Assembly (NCBI RefSeq): GCF_001512285.1
Contig: NZ_LNUV01000006.1
Coordinates: 1,786,361 to 1,850,360 of the forward strand
Origin: Arthrobacter sp. EpRS71
GTDB taxonomy: Bacteria > Actinomycetota > Actinomycetes > Actinomycetales > Micrococcaceae
Reading direction: 5' to 3'
DNA length: 64,000 nucleotides
Shown here in pieces: positions 24,813 to 32,567 of this stretch (its first letter is position 1; each line of letters opens with the position of its first letter). The position numbers and the translations under genes are program-made. The notes beneath the pieces are model-generated. The model saw nothing but the letters and a program-made list of their open reading frames with translations. It searched no databases and was not told where the DNA came from.

Positions 24813-25907
24813 ATGAGCAACTTCACCGGCCCCATCCCCACGCCCACGGTTCCGGCACCGGACATTGTTCGCTGCGCCTACCTCGAGCTGGTGGTCACCG
24901 ACCTGGCCAAGTCCCGCGCGTTCTACGTGGACCTCCTGGGCCTGCACGTCACCGAGGAAGACGAGAACACCATCTACCTGCGCTCCTTTGAGGAGTTCAT
25001 CCACCACAACCTGGTCCTGCGCAAGGGTCCGGTCGCAGCAGCTGCTGCCTTCGCTTACCGGGTGAAGTCCCCGGCCGAGGTGGACGCCGCCGAGGCCTAC
25101 TACCGCGAGCTCGGTTGCCGTGTGGAGCGCCGCAAGGAAGGCTTCACCAAGGGCGTGGGCGACTCCGTGCGCGTGGAGGACCCGCTGGGCTTCCCGTACG
25201 AGTTCTTCTACGACGTGGAGCACGTGGAACGCCTCACCCAGCGCTACGACCTCTACTCCGCCGGGGAGCTGGTCCGCCTGGACCACTTCAACCAGGTCAC
25301 CCCGGACGTCCCCCGCGGACGCAAGTACCTGGAAGACCTCGGCTTCCGCGTCTCCGAGGACATCAAGGATTCCGACGGCGTCACGTACGCCGCGTGGATG
25401 CACCGCAAGCAGACTGTTCACGACACCGCCCTGACCGGTGGCAACGGACCCCGCCTGCACCACATCGCGTTCTCCACCCATGAGAAGCACAACATCATCC
25501 AGATCTGCGACAAGATGGGCGCCCTGCGCATCTCGGACAGGATCGAACGCGGCCCCGGCCGCCACGGTGTATCCAACGCTTTCTACCTCTACATCCTGGA
25601 CCCGGACGGCCACCGCGTGGAGATCTACACCCAGGACTACTACACCGGCGATCCGGACAACCCCACCGTCACCTGGGACGTCCACGACAACCAGCGCCGC
25701 GACTGGTGGGGCAACCCCGTGGTCCCGTCCTGGTACACCGAGGCCTCCCTGGTACTGGACCTTGACGGCAACCCGCAACCCATCATCGAACGCGAAGACA
25801 AGTCCGAAATGGCAGTCACCGTGGGCGCCGACGGCTTCTCCTACACCCGCCCGGAAGGTGCGTCCGGCGAGGCGGCCGAGGGCTTCAAGCTGGGGGCGCA
25901 GGTCTAG
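24813..25907 (+). CDS. hpaD: 3,4-dihydroxyphenylacetate 2,3-dioxygenase (extradiol, vicinal oxygen chelate fold)
   Basis: 364 aa. It carries two VOC modules. The metal ligands are His158 (LDHFN), His217 (HHIAF) and Glu270 (HRVEIY), and the second-sphere catalytic His203 is in QTVHDT. These are offset by 3 from the ligands 155, 214, 267 and His200 known for Arthrobacter globiformis MndD and Brevibacterium HPCD, so this is very probably the same enzyme. The metal (Mn in MndD, Fe in HPCD) cannot be told from sequence. It opens the homoprotocatechuate ring at the 2,3-bond. Confidence 0.93.
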   Translation: MSNFTGPIPTPTVPAPDIVRCAYLELVVTDLAKSRAFYVDLLGLHVTEEDENTIYLRSFEEFIHHNLVLRKGPVAAAAAFAYRVKSPAEVDAAEAYYRELGCRVERRKEGFTKGVGDSVRVEDPLGFPYEFFYDVEHVERLTQRYDLYSAGELVRLDHFNQVTPDVPRGRKYLEDLGFRVSEDIKDSDGVTYAAWMHRKQTVHDTALTGGNGPRLHHIAFSTHEKHNIIQICDKMGALRISDRIERGPGRHGVSNAFYLYILDPDGHRVEIYTQDYYTGDPDNPTVTWDVHDNQRRDWWGNPVVPSWYTEASLVLDLDGNPQPIIEREDKSEMAVTVGADGFSYTRPEGASGEAAEGFKLGAQV

Positions 25908-25910
25908 GTC

Positions 25911-26696
25911 ATGTTGGACGCGAAGACGATCGAAGCCATTGCCGACGAGCTCCTCGAAGCCGGCCGTTCCCGTACGCCGGTTCCTCGGTTAACTGCCCGC
26001 TACCCCGACATGACGGTGGAGGATTCCTATGCCGTGCAGCAGTTGTGGCGGCGACGGAACGAGGAAGCCGGGCGCACGTTGGTGGGGCGGAAGATCGGCC
26101 TCACGTCCAAGGCCATGCAGGCTGCCACGGGCATCACGGAACCGGACTACGGTGCCATTTTTGATGACATGGTCCTGGATACCGGGTGCTCCGTTCAGTG
26201 GGACAAGTACACGCACCCACGGGTGGAGGTGGAACTGGCGTTCGTGCTCAAGTCAGGGCTCAAGGGCCCGGGCTGCACCATTTTCGACGTCCTCAACGCC
26301 ACCGACTACGTGGTTCCGGCCCTCGAAATCCTGGACTCGAGAATTGAGATGGAGGGCCGGACCATCGTGGACACCATCTCGGACAACGCCGCGATGGGCG
26401 CCATGGTGGTGGGCGGCCGCCCGGTGCGGCCGGACGCCGTCGACCTCCGTTGGGTCTCCGCCATCCTGTATAAAAACCAGACCGTGGAAGAGACCGGCGT
26501 AGCCGCCGGAGTGCTGGACCACCCGGCCAACGGTGTCCACTGGCTGGCCAACAAGATTGCCGCGCACGGGGATTCGATGAAGGCTGGCGACATCATCCTG
26601 GCGGGCTCGTTTACCCGTCCGATGTGGGTGTACAAAGGGGATACCGTGCACGCGGATTACGGACCGTTGGGAGTGGTGACATGCCAATTCGACTAA
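25911..26696 (+). CDS. hpaH: 2-oxo-hept-4-ene-1,7-dioate hydratase
   Basis: 261 aa, the usual hydratase/decarboxylase (MhpD/HpaH) length. Motifs: LVGRKIGLTSKAMQAATGITEPDYG, HPRVEVELAFVLK with the metal-ligand glutamates, ALEILDSRI and GDIILAGSFTRPMWV. It adds water to 2-oxo-hept-4-ene-1,7-dioate to give the 4-hydroxy acid cleaved by HpaI. It starts 3 nt after the hpaD stop and overlaps hpaI by 16 nt, so all three genes are tightly coupled. Confidence 0.9.
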   Translation: MLDAKTIEAIADELLEAGRSRTPVPRLTARYPDMTVEDSYAVQQLWRRRNEEAGRTLVGRKIGLTSKAMQAATGITEPDYGAIFDDMVLDTGCSVQWDKYTHPRVEVELAFVLKSGLKGPGCTIFDVLNATDYVVPALEILDSRIEMEGRTIVDTISDNAAMGAMVVGGRPVRPDAVDLRWVSAILYKNQTVEETGVAAGVLDHPANGVHWLANKIAAHGDSMKAGDIILAGSFTRPMWVYKGDTVHADYGPLGVVTCQFD

Positions 26697-27484
26697 GCCC
26701 CACCTTCTATTCGGCACTCTCCTCTGCCGGCCGTCCGCTGGCTGGAATGTGGGTCTGCTCCGGCAGCCCACTGGTGGCCGAGATCTGCGCCGGTTCCGGT
26801 CTGGACTGGGTGCTGATCGACGCCGAACACAGTCCCAACGGCCTCGAATCCATCCTCGCCCAACTCCATGCCGTCAGCGGTTACCCCGTGCAGGCCATGG
26901 TCCGACCACCGGTCAACGACACCGTGGTCATCAAGCAGTACCTGGACCTCGGGGTACAGAACCTCATGATCCCCATGGTGAACTCTGCAGCCGACGCCGC
27001 GTCCGCCGTCGCTGCCGTGAGGTACCCGCCGCACGGGGTCCGCGGCGTCGGATCCGCGCTGGCCCGGTCCGCTCGCTGGAACCGCGTCCCGGACTACCTT
27101 GGTACCGCCTCGGAGACCATCAGCCTCACGGTCCAGATCGAATCCGAGGCTGCGGCGTCGGCGGCGGAGGAGATCCTGACCGTCGACGGCGTGGACGGCA
27201 TTTTCCTGGGCCCCTCGGACCTCGCAGCCTCCATGGGCCTGCTGGGACAGCAGGAAAATCCCTTGGTGAGGGCCGTCGTCGAGCATTGCCTTGAAGCCGC
27301 GAAAGCGGCAGGTAAGCCCGCCGGCGTGAACGCCTTCAACGAATCAACCGCCCGGGCCTATCTCGACGCCGGTGCCTCCTTTGTGCTGGTCGGCGCCGAT
27401 GTTGCGGTGCTGGCCCGCGCGTCTGAGGGGTTCGCCTCAACGTTCATCCCTGTGTCCGAGACCGCGGAGCGCGACAGCTACTAG
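26681..27484 (+). CDS. hpaI: 4-hydroxy-2-oxo-heptane-1,7-dioate aldolase (HpcH/HpaI family)
   Basis: 267 aa from ATG 26681 (MPIRLSPTF). Class II aldolase motifs: WVLIDAEHSPNG, MVRPPVNDTVVIKQYLDLGVQNLMIPMV with the catalytic Arg, QIESEAA with the metal Glu, and GIFLGPSDLAASMG with the metal Asp. It cleaves 4-hydroxy-2-oxoheptanedioate to pyruvate and succinic semialdehyde, the last step of the pathway. No succinate-semialdehyde dehydrogenase gene is adjacent. The second 66-bp palindromic element follows 4 nt after the stop. Confidence 0.9.
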   Translation: MPIRLSPTFYSALSSAGRPLAGMWVCSGSPLVAEICAGSGLDWVLIDAEHSPNGLESILAQLHAVSGYPVQAMVRPPVNDTVVIKQYLDLGVQNLMIPMVNSAADAASAVAAVRYPPHGVRGVGSALARSARWNRVPDYLGTASETISLTVQIESEAAASAAEEILTVDGVDGIFLGPSDLAASMGLLGQQENPLVRAVVEHCLEAAKAAGKPAGVNAFNESTARAYLDAGASFVLVGADVAVLARASEGFASTFIPVSETAERDSY

Positions 27485-27488
27485 CGGA

Positions 27489-27554
27489 CCCAACTAAGTA
27501 GCAGATCAGGTCGTTCTCAGCGCTCAGAACGACCTGAACTGCTACTCAGTTGGG
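27489..27554. repeat. 66-bp palindromic element, copy 2
   Basis: It matches copy 1 (20826-20891) at 60 of 66 positions and has the same perfect 11-bp core hairpin (27507-27517 with 27526-27536). It lies between convergent genes, may act as a terminator there, and its right end supplies the last codons and stop of the gene at 27542. Confidence 0.85.
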
Positions 27555-27913
27555 GTGTTCTTCCGCGCCATGTACCACTCGGTGAATTCCCGGGCGCGTC
27601 CGTCGTCGGCGAAGCGGATCACCCAGAGATTGTCATAGGTGGGATCCCCGTTCAGGTACGTGGTCAGGCCTTGGACGAAAGCCGTGTCGCCGTCCTGGCC
27701 CAGAAGGTTCCACTCGAATGTCCAGTCCTCGGGCTTGTCGCCGGCGTCGGCCCACGCTTTGACGATCTCTTCGTGGCCCTTCCATGGTTTATCCGTGTTG
27801 GGTTTGTCGTAGTAGACGGCGTCCTCGGTGAAGAGTGCCCGGACGTCCTCGGGCTCATTCGAGGTCCACGCGCGTTCGTACTTGTCCATCCAGGAGTTCA
27901 CGTCGTTGGTCAT
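27542..27913 (-). CDS. SnoaL/NTF2-like protein
   Basis: 123 aa. The fold pattern is that of nuclear transport factor 2-like proteins: MDKYERAWTSNEPEDVRALFTEDAVYYDKP, EEIVKAWADA, TAFVQGLTTYL and LWVIRFADDGRAREFTEWYM. Such domains act as small isomerases or cyclases or as ligand binders; the function here is unknown. The last codons and the TAG stop are made by the end of the 66-bp palindromic element, so insertion of that element may have trimmed or replaced the original C-terminus. Confidence 0.82.
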   Translation of the reverse strand: MTNDVNSWMDKYERAWTSNEPEDVRALFTEDAVYYDKPNTDKPWKGHEEIVKAWADAGDKPEDWTFEWNLLGQDGDTAFVQGLTTYLNGDPTYDNLWVIRFADDGRAREFTEWYMARKNTPTE

Positions 27914-27974
27914 CTACCCGTTCTACCCTCCGGGGCCGGTGGGATCAACGGTGTGTTGGTTACACCGGGCGCTC

Positions 27975-28517
27975 CTAGGCCGGGCGGGCGATTCCCCGCG
28001 TTGACCGGCGGATGTGGTCCGCGGTGAGGCCGGTCAGTGAGGCGAGCTCCAGGTCGTCGCAGACCTGGTTGCGGAGGGCCATCACAATGAGGGCTTCGCG
28101 TCGTTCGGTGATCCGGGCCCGATGACGTTCGGCAGCCCTGAGCTCGTCACTCTTCTGCTTCAAGGCGGGCAAATGGACGGTGCGGGGGAGTCCGCTCGGG
28201 TGGAGATCGTCATAAGCCAGGGCGATGGTTCGGACCGCCTTCATGTTCTCCCCTGTAGCCGCCGAAACGGTGGCGATGGTGAGCCCATCCTCAATGGCCT
28301 GCGCAATCAGCTCGTTTCTAGCAGCGGTCAAAGTACGGATGGCGCTTGTTGCGTGGGACAGCAGCTGCCGATGCGCTCCGAGGGCATGCGCCAGCGTGGC
28401 GTGATCCGTGTGATCAGCGGTCTGCGGACGCGGGGCCTTGGCCCGGTAGGTGTACCGTCCGGTGGTTGACCTGGCTTGGTGCGAAACCGCGGGCCCTGAC
28501 CCTTGGTGGGTTGTCAT
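27975..28517 (-). CDS. Hypothetical helical protein with HTH-like segments
   Basis: 180 aa from ATG 28517 (MTTHQGSG), which follows AAAGGGAC; the longer in-frame reading to 28826 would run through the next promoter region. After a polar leader it is all helical: ARNELIAQAIEDGLTIATVSAATGENMKAVRTIALAYDDL looks like one helix-turn-helix, and QVCDDLELASLTGLTADHIRRSTRG like a second. A charged coiled stretch (RAAERHRARITERREAL) joins them. It is probably DNA-binding, but no family is recognised. Confidence 0.65.
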   Translation of the reverse strand: MTTHQGSGPAVSHQARSTTGRYTYRAKAPRPQTADHTDHATLAHALGAHRQLLSHATSAIRTLTAARNELIAQAIEDGLTIATVSAATGENMKAVRTIALAYDDLHPSGLPRTVHLPALKQKSDELRAAERHRARITERREALIVMALRNQVCDDLELASLTGLTADHIRRSTRGIARPA

Positions 28518-28824
28518 TGGGTCCCTTTCAGTTTCGGAACAGCACTTCTGACCCTTCGAATCTAGGCAGTGTTCACCGGTCCAAGGAAATACCAATACCG
28601 CGTGAACCCATAAGCAAAGTGCATGGAAGAGGTGCCTCGGGATCTCCTCATGCGCATTCTGCGCGGCGAATGAGTGCTGAAACCCCATAACGAGACCCGC
28701 GTCATAAGAGCCCCTTATAGATCCACGCACATTAGGTCTTATCCACAGGCCTCGCGAATCCCTAGTCTCGAAAAAGGGGATGCGCGAATCCGCGCGTCCT
28801 GAGTCCCACATTCCTGGAGGAGAC
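28518..28824. other. Divergent regulatory region ahead of the aminotransferase
   Basis: 307 bp with no supported gene. It holds GTCATAA (28701-28707) and ATTAGGTCTT (28731-28740), a motif pair repeated ahead of pxpA. An ATAAG/CTTAT inverted repeat (28704-28708 with 28714-28718) and a DnaA-box-like TTATCCACA (28739-28747) overlap it. GGAGGAG lies before the start at 28825. Confidence 0.6.
28701..28740 (+). promoter_or_regulatory. Shared spaced motif, copy A (probable LysR site)
   Basis: GTCATAA, 23 nt, ATTAGGTCTT. The same pair with the same 23-nt gap occurs at 32368-32407 upstream of pxpA, next to a LysR gene. Binding by that LysR protein is inferred. Confidence 0.6.
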
Positions 28825-30033
28825 ATGTCGCACTACCTGCCGGCGTCGAGGGTCACCCGCATCAAGTCCTCAGCGAGCGTCGCCGCGGCCGCCCGTGTCC
28901 GCGAACTCAAAGCCGAAGGCATCCCGATCATCGACCTGACGGTCGGCGAGCCGGACTTCGATACCCCGGACCACATCAAGGCAGCCGCCATCGAGGCGAT
29001 CAACAGCGGAGAGACCAAGTACACCTCCGTGACAGGTACTCCCGAGCTGCAGACCGCCATCCTGCGAAAGATCGAGGGCCACACCGGTCACCACTATGAG
29101 CGGAATCAGCTGACCATTGGCGGCGGGGCCAAGCAGGTCCTGTATGTAGCACTCATGGCGTCGCTCAATGAAGGCGACGAAGTGATTGTTCCCGCGCCGT
29201 ACTGGGTTTCCTACCCGGACATGGTGCTCGCCAACGACGGCACCCCGGTGATCGTCGCCTGCGGTGAGGACACCGGCTTCAAGCTCACTCCGGCCGCCTT
29301 GGCAAAGGCCATCACCCCCAAGACCAAGTGGCTCATCCTCAACGCCCCGTCCAACCCAACGGGCGCCGTGTACACCCGCGAGGAACTGCAGGCACTCGGC
29401 GCGGTCCTCGAGGAAAACCCGCACGTCTTCATCCTCACTGATGAGATTTACGACGAAATCCACTTTGGCGACGGCCGCGTCACCAGCCTGGTCACGGCCG
29501 CCCCTGCGCTGAAGGACCGCGTCCTTCTGGTCAACGGAGTTTCCAAGGCGTACGCAATGACCGGCTGGCGACTCGGCTACGGTGTGGGCCCGGCGCCCCT
29601 GATCGCGGCCATGAACAAGCTGCAGTCCCAGACGTCGTCGTGCCCGTCGTCCATCAGCCAAGCTGCCGCGGTGGCGGCGCTGAACGGCGACCAGTCCTTC
29701 GTCCGCGACAGCGTGGAGGTATACCGCAAGCGCCGGGACGCCGCCGTCGAGGGCCTCAACGCCATCAACGGACTGTCCGTCGCGCCGGCGGAAGGGGCGT
29801 TTTACGCCTACGTGAACTGCAGCGGTGTGATCGGCAGGACTACCCAGTCGGGGTCCGTCATCGAGAACGACCAGGACTTCACCCTGTACCTGTTGGACAC
29901 CGCCCGCGTGGCCGTCATCCAGGGCTCGGCCTACGGACTCGGCCCCTACTTCCGGATCTCCTTCGCCACTTCGCTGGAGACCATCAATGCGGGCGTGGAC
30001 TCCATCCGCGACGCAGTCAACGCCCTCAACTAG
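28825..30033 (+). CDS. PLP-dependent aminotransferase (class I/II, aspartate aminotransferase-like)
   Basis: 402 aa from ATG 28825 (MSHYLPAS), after GGAGGAG. It is a fold type I enzyme of the AspC Ib kind: DLTVGEPDFDTP, GGGAKQVLYVALMA, APYWVSYPDMV, NAPSNPTGAVY, TDEIYDEIHF, the Schiff-base Lys241 in SKAYAMTGWRLGYG, and FRISFATS with the carboxylate Arg. It interconverts amino acids and 2-oxo acids. It is 27 nt upstream of an RraA-type aldolase gene and shares a regulatory motif with pxpABC, so its likely job is to make a 4-hydroxy-2-oxo acid from an amino acid. Confidence 0.87.
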   Translation: MSHYLPASRVTRIKSSASVAAAARVRELKAEGIPIIDLTVGEPDFDTPDHIKAAAIEAINSGETKYTSVTGTPELQTAILRKIEGHTGHHYERNQLTIGGGAKQVLYVALMASLNEGDEVIVPAPYWVSYPDMVLANDGTPVIVACGEDTGFKLTPAALAKAITPKTKWLILNAPSNPTGAVYTREELQALGAVLEENPHVFILTDEIYDEIHFGDGRVTSLVTAAPALKDRVLLVNGVSKAYAMTGWRLGYGVGPAPLIAAMNKLQSQTSSCPSSISQAAAVAALNGDQSFVRDSVEVYRKRRDAAVEGLNAINGLSVAPAEGAFYAYVNCSGVIGRTTQSGSVIENDQDFTLYLLDTARVAVIQGSAYGLGPYFRISFATSLETINAGVDSIRDAVNALN

Positions 30034-30060
30034 CCTCCCCAAAACTGAAGGAACCCGACA

Positions 30061-30735
30061 ATGATCCACGTCAAGACAAAGTTCGAGCGCCCCGACGCAG
30101 ACGTCGTCAGCCGCCTCGCCGCCTTTTCCTCCGCCACAATCCACGAAGCCCAGGGCCGCCGCGGCGCGTTGAGCTCCAAGATCAAGCCGATCGACCGCTC
30201 CATGTCCTTCTGCGGCCCGGCCGTGACTGTAGCTTGCGCTCCGCAGGACAACCTCATGCTCCAAGTGGCCATCCACTACGCGCAGGCGGGCGACGTGGTC
30301 CTGGTTGGTGCGCAGGAAATGGCAGAGGCCGGCACGTTCGGTGACGTCCTGGGCAACGCCATGAAAGCCAAAGGCATCGCCGCGATGGTCACCGATTCCG
30401 GCGTCCGCGACACCCAGGACCTGATCGAACTCGGCCTGCCCGTCTTCTCAGGCAGCGTCAGCATCAAGGGCACGGTCAAGGAAACACTCGGGCCCATCAA
30501 CCACCCCATCGTCTTCGGTGACGAGATCATTTACCCCGGCGACATCCTCCGCGGCGACGCTGACGGCGTGGTGGTGGTCCGCCGCGAAGAAGCCGAGGAA
30601 GTCATCGCCCTGTCCCAGGCGCGCGACGACCACGAGCGCGAACTCATCAAGCTGTACCACGACGGCGGCAACACCATCGAGCTCTGTGGCCTCACGGAGA
30701 AGCTCAAGGAAAAGGGCCTCCTGGTGGAGGACTAG
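30061..30735 (+). CDS. RraA-family aldolase (4-hydroxy-4-methyl-2-oxoglutarate/CHA aldolase type)
   Basis: 224 aa, the usual stand-alone length. Motifs: FSSATIHEAQGRRGALSS, AVTVACAPQDNLMLQVAIHYA, AGTFGDVLGNAMKAKGIAAMVTDSGVRDTQDL with the Gly-x-Arg-Asp metal site, and GDILRGDADGVVVVRREEAEEV. Enzymes of this type cleave 4-hydroxy-4-substituted 2-oxo diacids to pyruvate plus a 2-oxo acid and decarboxylate oxaloacetate. It is co-transcribed with the aminotransferase and followed by a terminator. It lacks the C-terminal features of the RNase E inhibitor RraA proper, so a metabolic role is favoured. Confidence 0.85.
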   Translation: MIHVKTKFERPDADVVSRLAAFSSATIHEAQGRRGALSSKIKPIDRSMSFCGPAVTVACAPQDNLMLQVAIHYAQAGDVVLVGAQEMAEAGTFGDVLGNAMKAKGIAAMVTDSGVRDTQDLIELGLPVFSGSVSIKGTVKETLGPINHPIVFGDEIIYPGDILRGDADGVVVVRREEAEEVIALSQARDDHERELIKLYHDGGNTIELCGLTEKLKEKGLLVED

Positions 30736-30811
30736 GCACATCTGCCAGGGCCGGTCACTCACCGTTGAAAAGCGAGGTGGCCGGCCATTGGCGTGCCCTT
30801 CCGAGCACAAT

Positions 30812-30856
30812 AAAAGGCGCCGTGCCCGGACTCTTAGGTCTACGGGGCATGGCGCC
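30812..30856. terminator. Hairpin terminator
   Basis: AAGGCGCC-G-TGCCC (30812-30825) pairs with GGGCA-T-GGCGCCTT (30843-30856), one G/T opposition, over 17 nt. A-rich and TTA flanks fit use from both directions, ending the aldolase gene and the small minus-strand gene at 30977. Confidence 0.65.
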
Positions 30857-30976
30857 TTAGGTGTTGCAGCTTGCGTGATGTACGACGACGGGTGGCCGGG
30901 TTGTGTGGCTACGCCCGCCGGGTGAATGGCTGGCGGGAGCTGGTTGACGGCGGCGGTGGCCGGCGGCGGTTGCGGC

Positions 30977-31198
30977 TCAGTCCAGTCCGGAGTGTCCGGG
31001 CCGGGTGTCCACCAAGTGCCATTCGATGCTGTTTCCTGCGTGCGTGGGCATCAGGCTTCCTTCAAAGACGAACAGCGGCTCGCCGATCCCTCCGACCGGA
31101 CGCCAAAAACCGTTCCGAGGGCAATGGAATCCGGTCCGTGCGCTGACTGTTCCGCGGGTTGGATTTGATACCCATCCGGCTGTGCTGATCTTTTTCAC
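30977..31198 (-). CDS. Small conserved-looking protein with CPxxGxW motif
   Basis: 73 aa from GTG 31198, with AAAGGA 8 nt upstream. The text GWVSNPTRGTVSARTGFHCPRNGFWRPVGG has a Cys-Pro-x-x-Gly-x-Trp core seen in several uncharacterised small bacterial proteins. The rest (EPLFVFEGSLMPTHAGNSIEWHLV) is beta-like. A 19-bp inverted repeat, CGAATTA (31243-31249) with TAATTCG (31255-31261), sits about 45 bp upstream like an operator. It is the only supported gene between the aldolase and LysR. The function is unknown. Confidence 0.5.
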   Translation of the reverse strand: MKKISTAGWVSNPTRGTVSARTGFHCPRNGFWRPVGGIGEPLFVFEGSLMPTHAGNSIEWHLVDTRPGHSGLD

Positions 31199-31242
31199 CG
31201 TTGTTTCCTTTGAGCGTGCCCGCGGAATCCGTGAGCTGGTTT

Positions 31243-31261
31243 CGAATTATGCGCTAATTCG
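31243..31261. promoter_or_regulatory. Operator-like inverted repeat
   Basis: CGAATTA and TAATTCG are perfect 7-bp arms around TGCGC in an AT-rich stretch upstream of the small gene starting at 31198. Confidence 0.45.
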
Positions 31262-31279
31262 ATATTAGGAAATTGAAAC

Positions 31280-31321
31280 GGTCTTGAATAAGACCAAAGC
31301 CGTCTGTCCGGATAAGGCTTT
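31280..31321 (-). terminator. Tandem hairpins after the LysR gene
   Basis: AAAGCC (31296-31301) pairs with GGCTTT (31316-31321), and GGTCTT (31280-31285) with AAGACC (31290-31295). The pair begins just 2 nt past the LysR stop, followed on the minus strand by a T-rich stretch. Confidence 0.55.
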
Positions 31322-31322
31322 G

Positions 31323-32267
31323 TTATGGATGGGCCGGCAGTTGCACGGGGTCTGTCCCGTACTTGTTGATCAGTTGTTGATGCAGCATCTCTTTAACCAC
31401 CAGCAACACGGCAGAGGCGGCTTCGGACAGGGGCTCGTGGTCCGGGGTGCAGAGGGCGATCTTGCTCTGCAGGCCGGGTTCCACGATCCGCAGCACCTTG
31501 AAGTCCTGGTCCGGGAAGAGCGCATCCGCAGCAGATTTGGGCAACACCGTGCCGCCGAGGTTGGCGCGGATGAGCCGGGTGAGGGAGGGGACGGATTCCA
31601 CTTCGCCCACCAGTTTCAAGGGCAGATCCTGCTCTGCCAGGCCCTTCTCGATGAGTTGGCGCAGGGTGTGGTTCTTTTCCGGGAGGAACAGTCCCACGGT
31701 GCTGGCTTCGGCGAGGGTGACGGTGTCCTTGCCGTGGTTGATGTCCACATCAGGGTGGACCACCAGGTGAAGGTCTTCCACAATCATGGTGGTGAATTGA
31801 ACCCCCCGGATCTTCCCTGGCTCGTAGATGAGTGCCATGTCCAAGCGGCCGTTCTTGATGGCCTCGCTCAATACGCCGCCAAAGATCTCCGTCAGATGGA
31901 CCACGATGTCCGGGTAGCGCCGCCCCACTTCGCTGATGATCTGGGGCGTCAGGCTGGAGGCCATGCTGTACGGGGCGATCGCAATGGAGACGCGGCCTGA
32001 GGGTGCTGCCCCGGAGGAGGCGACGTCTTGCCTGGCCTGCTCCACAAGCCGCAGGATCGACTGCGCGTGGCGGTAGAGCGTGTGCCCGGCCGCGGTGGGT
32101 TCCACGCCTTGTTTGCTACGGATCAGCAGACGTTGCTTGAGGTCGTTCTCCAGTGCCGATACCTGCTGGCTCAAGGCCGGCTGGGCCACGTGGAGCGCGG
32201 CCGCCGCTTTGGTGATGCTGCCTGAGTCAACGATCTGCACGAAGTATGAGAGCTTGCGCGTATCCAT
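31323..32267 (-). CDS. LysR-family regulator
   Basis: 314 aa from ATG 32267 (MDTRKLSYF), which follows GGAAGGC; an in-frame start at 32306 adds 13 residues without a ribosome site. The winged helix is residues 1-65 (LSYFVQIVDSGSITKAAAALHVAQPALSQQVSALENDL). The effector domain starts near residue 90 (VSIAIAPYSMASSLTP). It is divergent from pxpA with an inverted repeat (32380-32397) and a shared motif in the gap, and the same motif lies before the aminotransferase gene. It is therefore the best candidate to control both transcription units. Confidence 0.87.
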   Translation of the reverse strand: MDTRKLSYFVQIVDSGSITKAAAALHVAQPALSQQVSALENDLKQRLLIRSKQGVEPTAAGHTLYRHAQSILRLVEQARQDVASSGAAPSGRVSIAIAPYSMASSLTPQIISEVGRRYPDIVVHLTEIFGGVLSEAIKNGRLDMALIYEPGKIRGVQFTTMIVEDLHLVVHPDVDINHGKDTVTLAEASTVGLFLPEKNHTLRQLIEKGLAEQDLPLKLVGEVESVPSLTRLIRANLGGTVLPKSAADALFPDQDFKVLRIVEPGLQSKIALCTPDHEPLSEAASAVLLVVKEMLHQQLINKYGTDPVQLPAHP

Positions 32268-32367
32268 CGTTCTGCCTTCCTGGAGGGCCACGTCCCCGGG
32301 TGGCATGCGTTAGGGAAATTCTATCCGGGTGCCTGTGGGACCCAAGCCACAGTACAGGGTGGTGCAG

Positions 32368-32407
32368 GTCATAACGGAGAGCTATCACGGGATAGCTATT
32401 AGGTCTT
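32368..32407 (+). promoter_or_regulatory. Shared spaced motif, copy B, with LysR-type inverted repeat
   Basis: GTCATAA (32368-32374), 23 nt, ATTAGGTCTT (32398-32407), as at 28701-28740. Inside it AGCTATC (32380-32386) pairs with GATAGCT (32391-32397), consistent with a LysR T-N11-A site. It lies between lysR and pxpA. Confidence 0.65.
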
Positions 32408-32567
32408 TGTGCAACGTGGTTGACCGATGCGAGACTTTTGGAAAGAACTTCAGCCGACGCTTTGGGATTCCATCAGCGTTTGGCATTTACCGGAAATTCA
32501 ACTCATCCGCCTGAGGATTATTTGTGAATTCCCGGAATCCCAAGACAAGCCATGGAAAGAGAACCAC

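Noticed and set aside
28739..28747. DnaA-box-like TTATCCACA, also at 41454-41462
   Set aside because: These are single isolated boxes with no dnaA, dnaN or AT-rich unwinding region; not an origin.
28870..30276. A 468-codon minus-strand open frame
   Set aside because: It is antisense to the aminotransferase and has the composition of a shadow frame.
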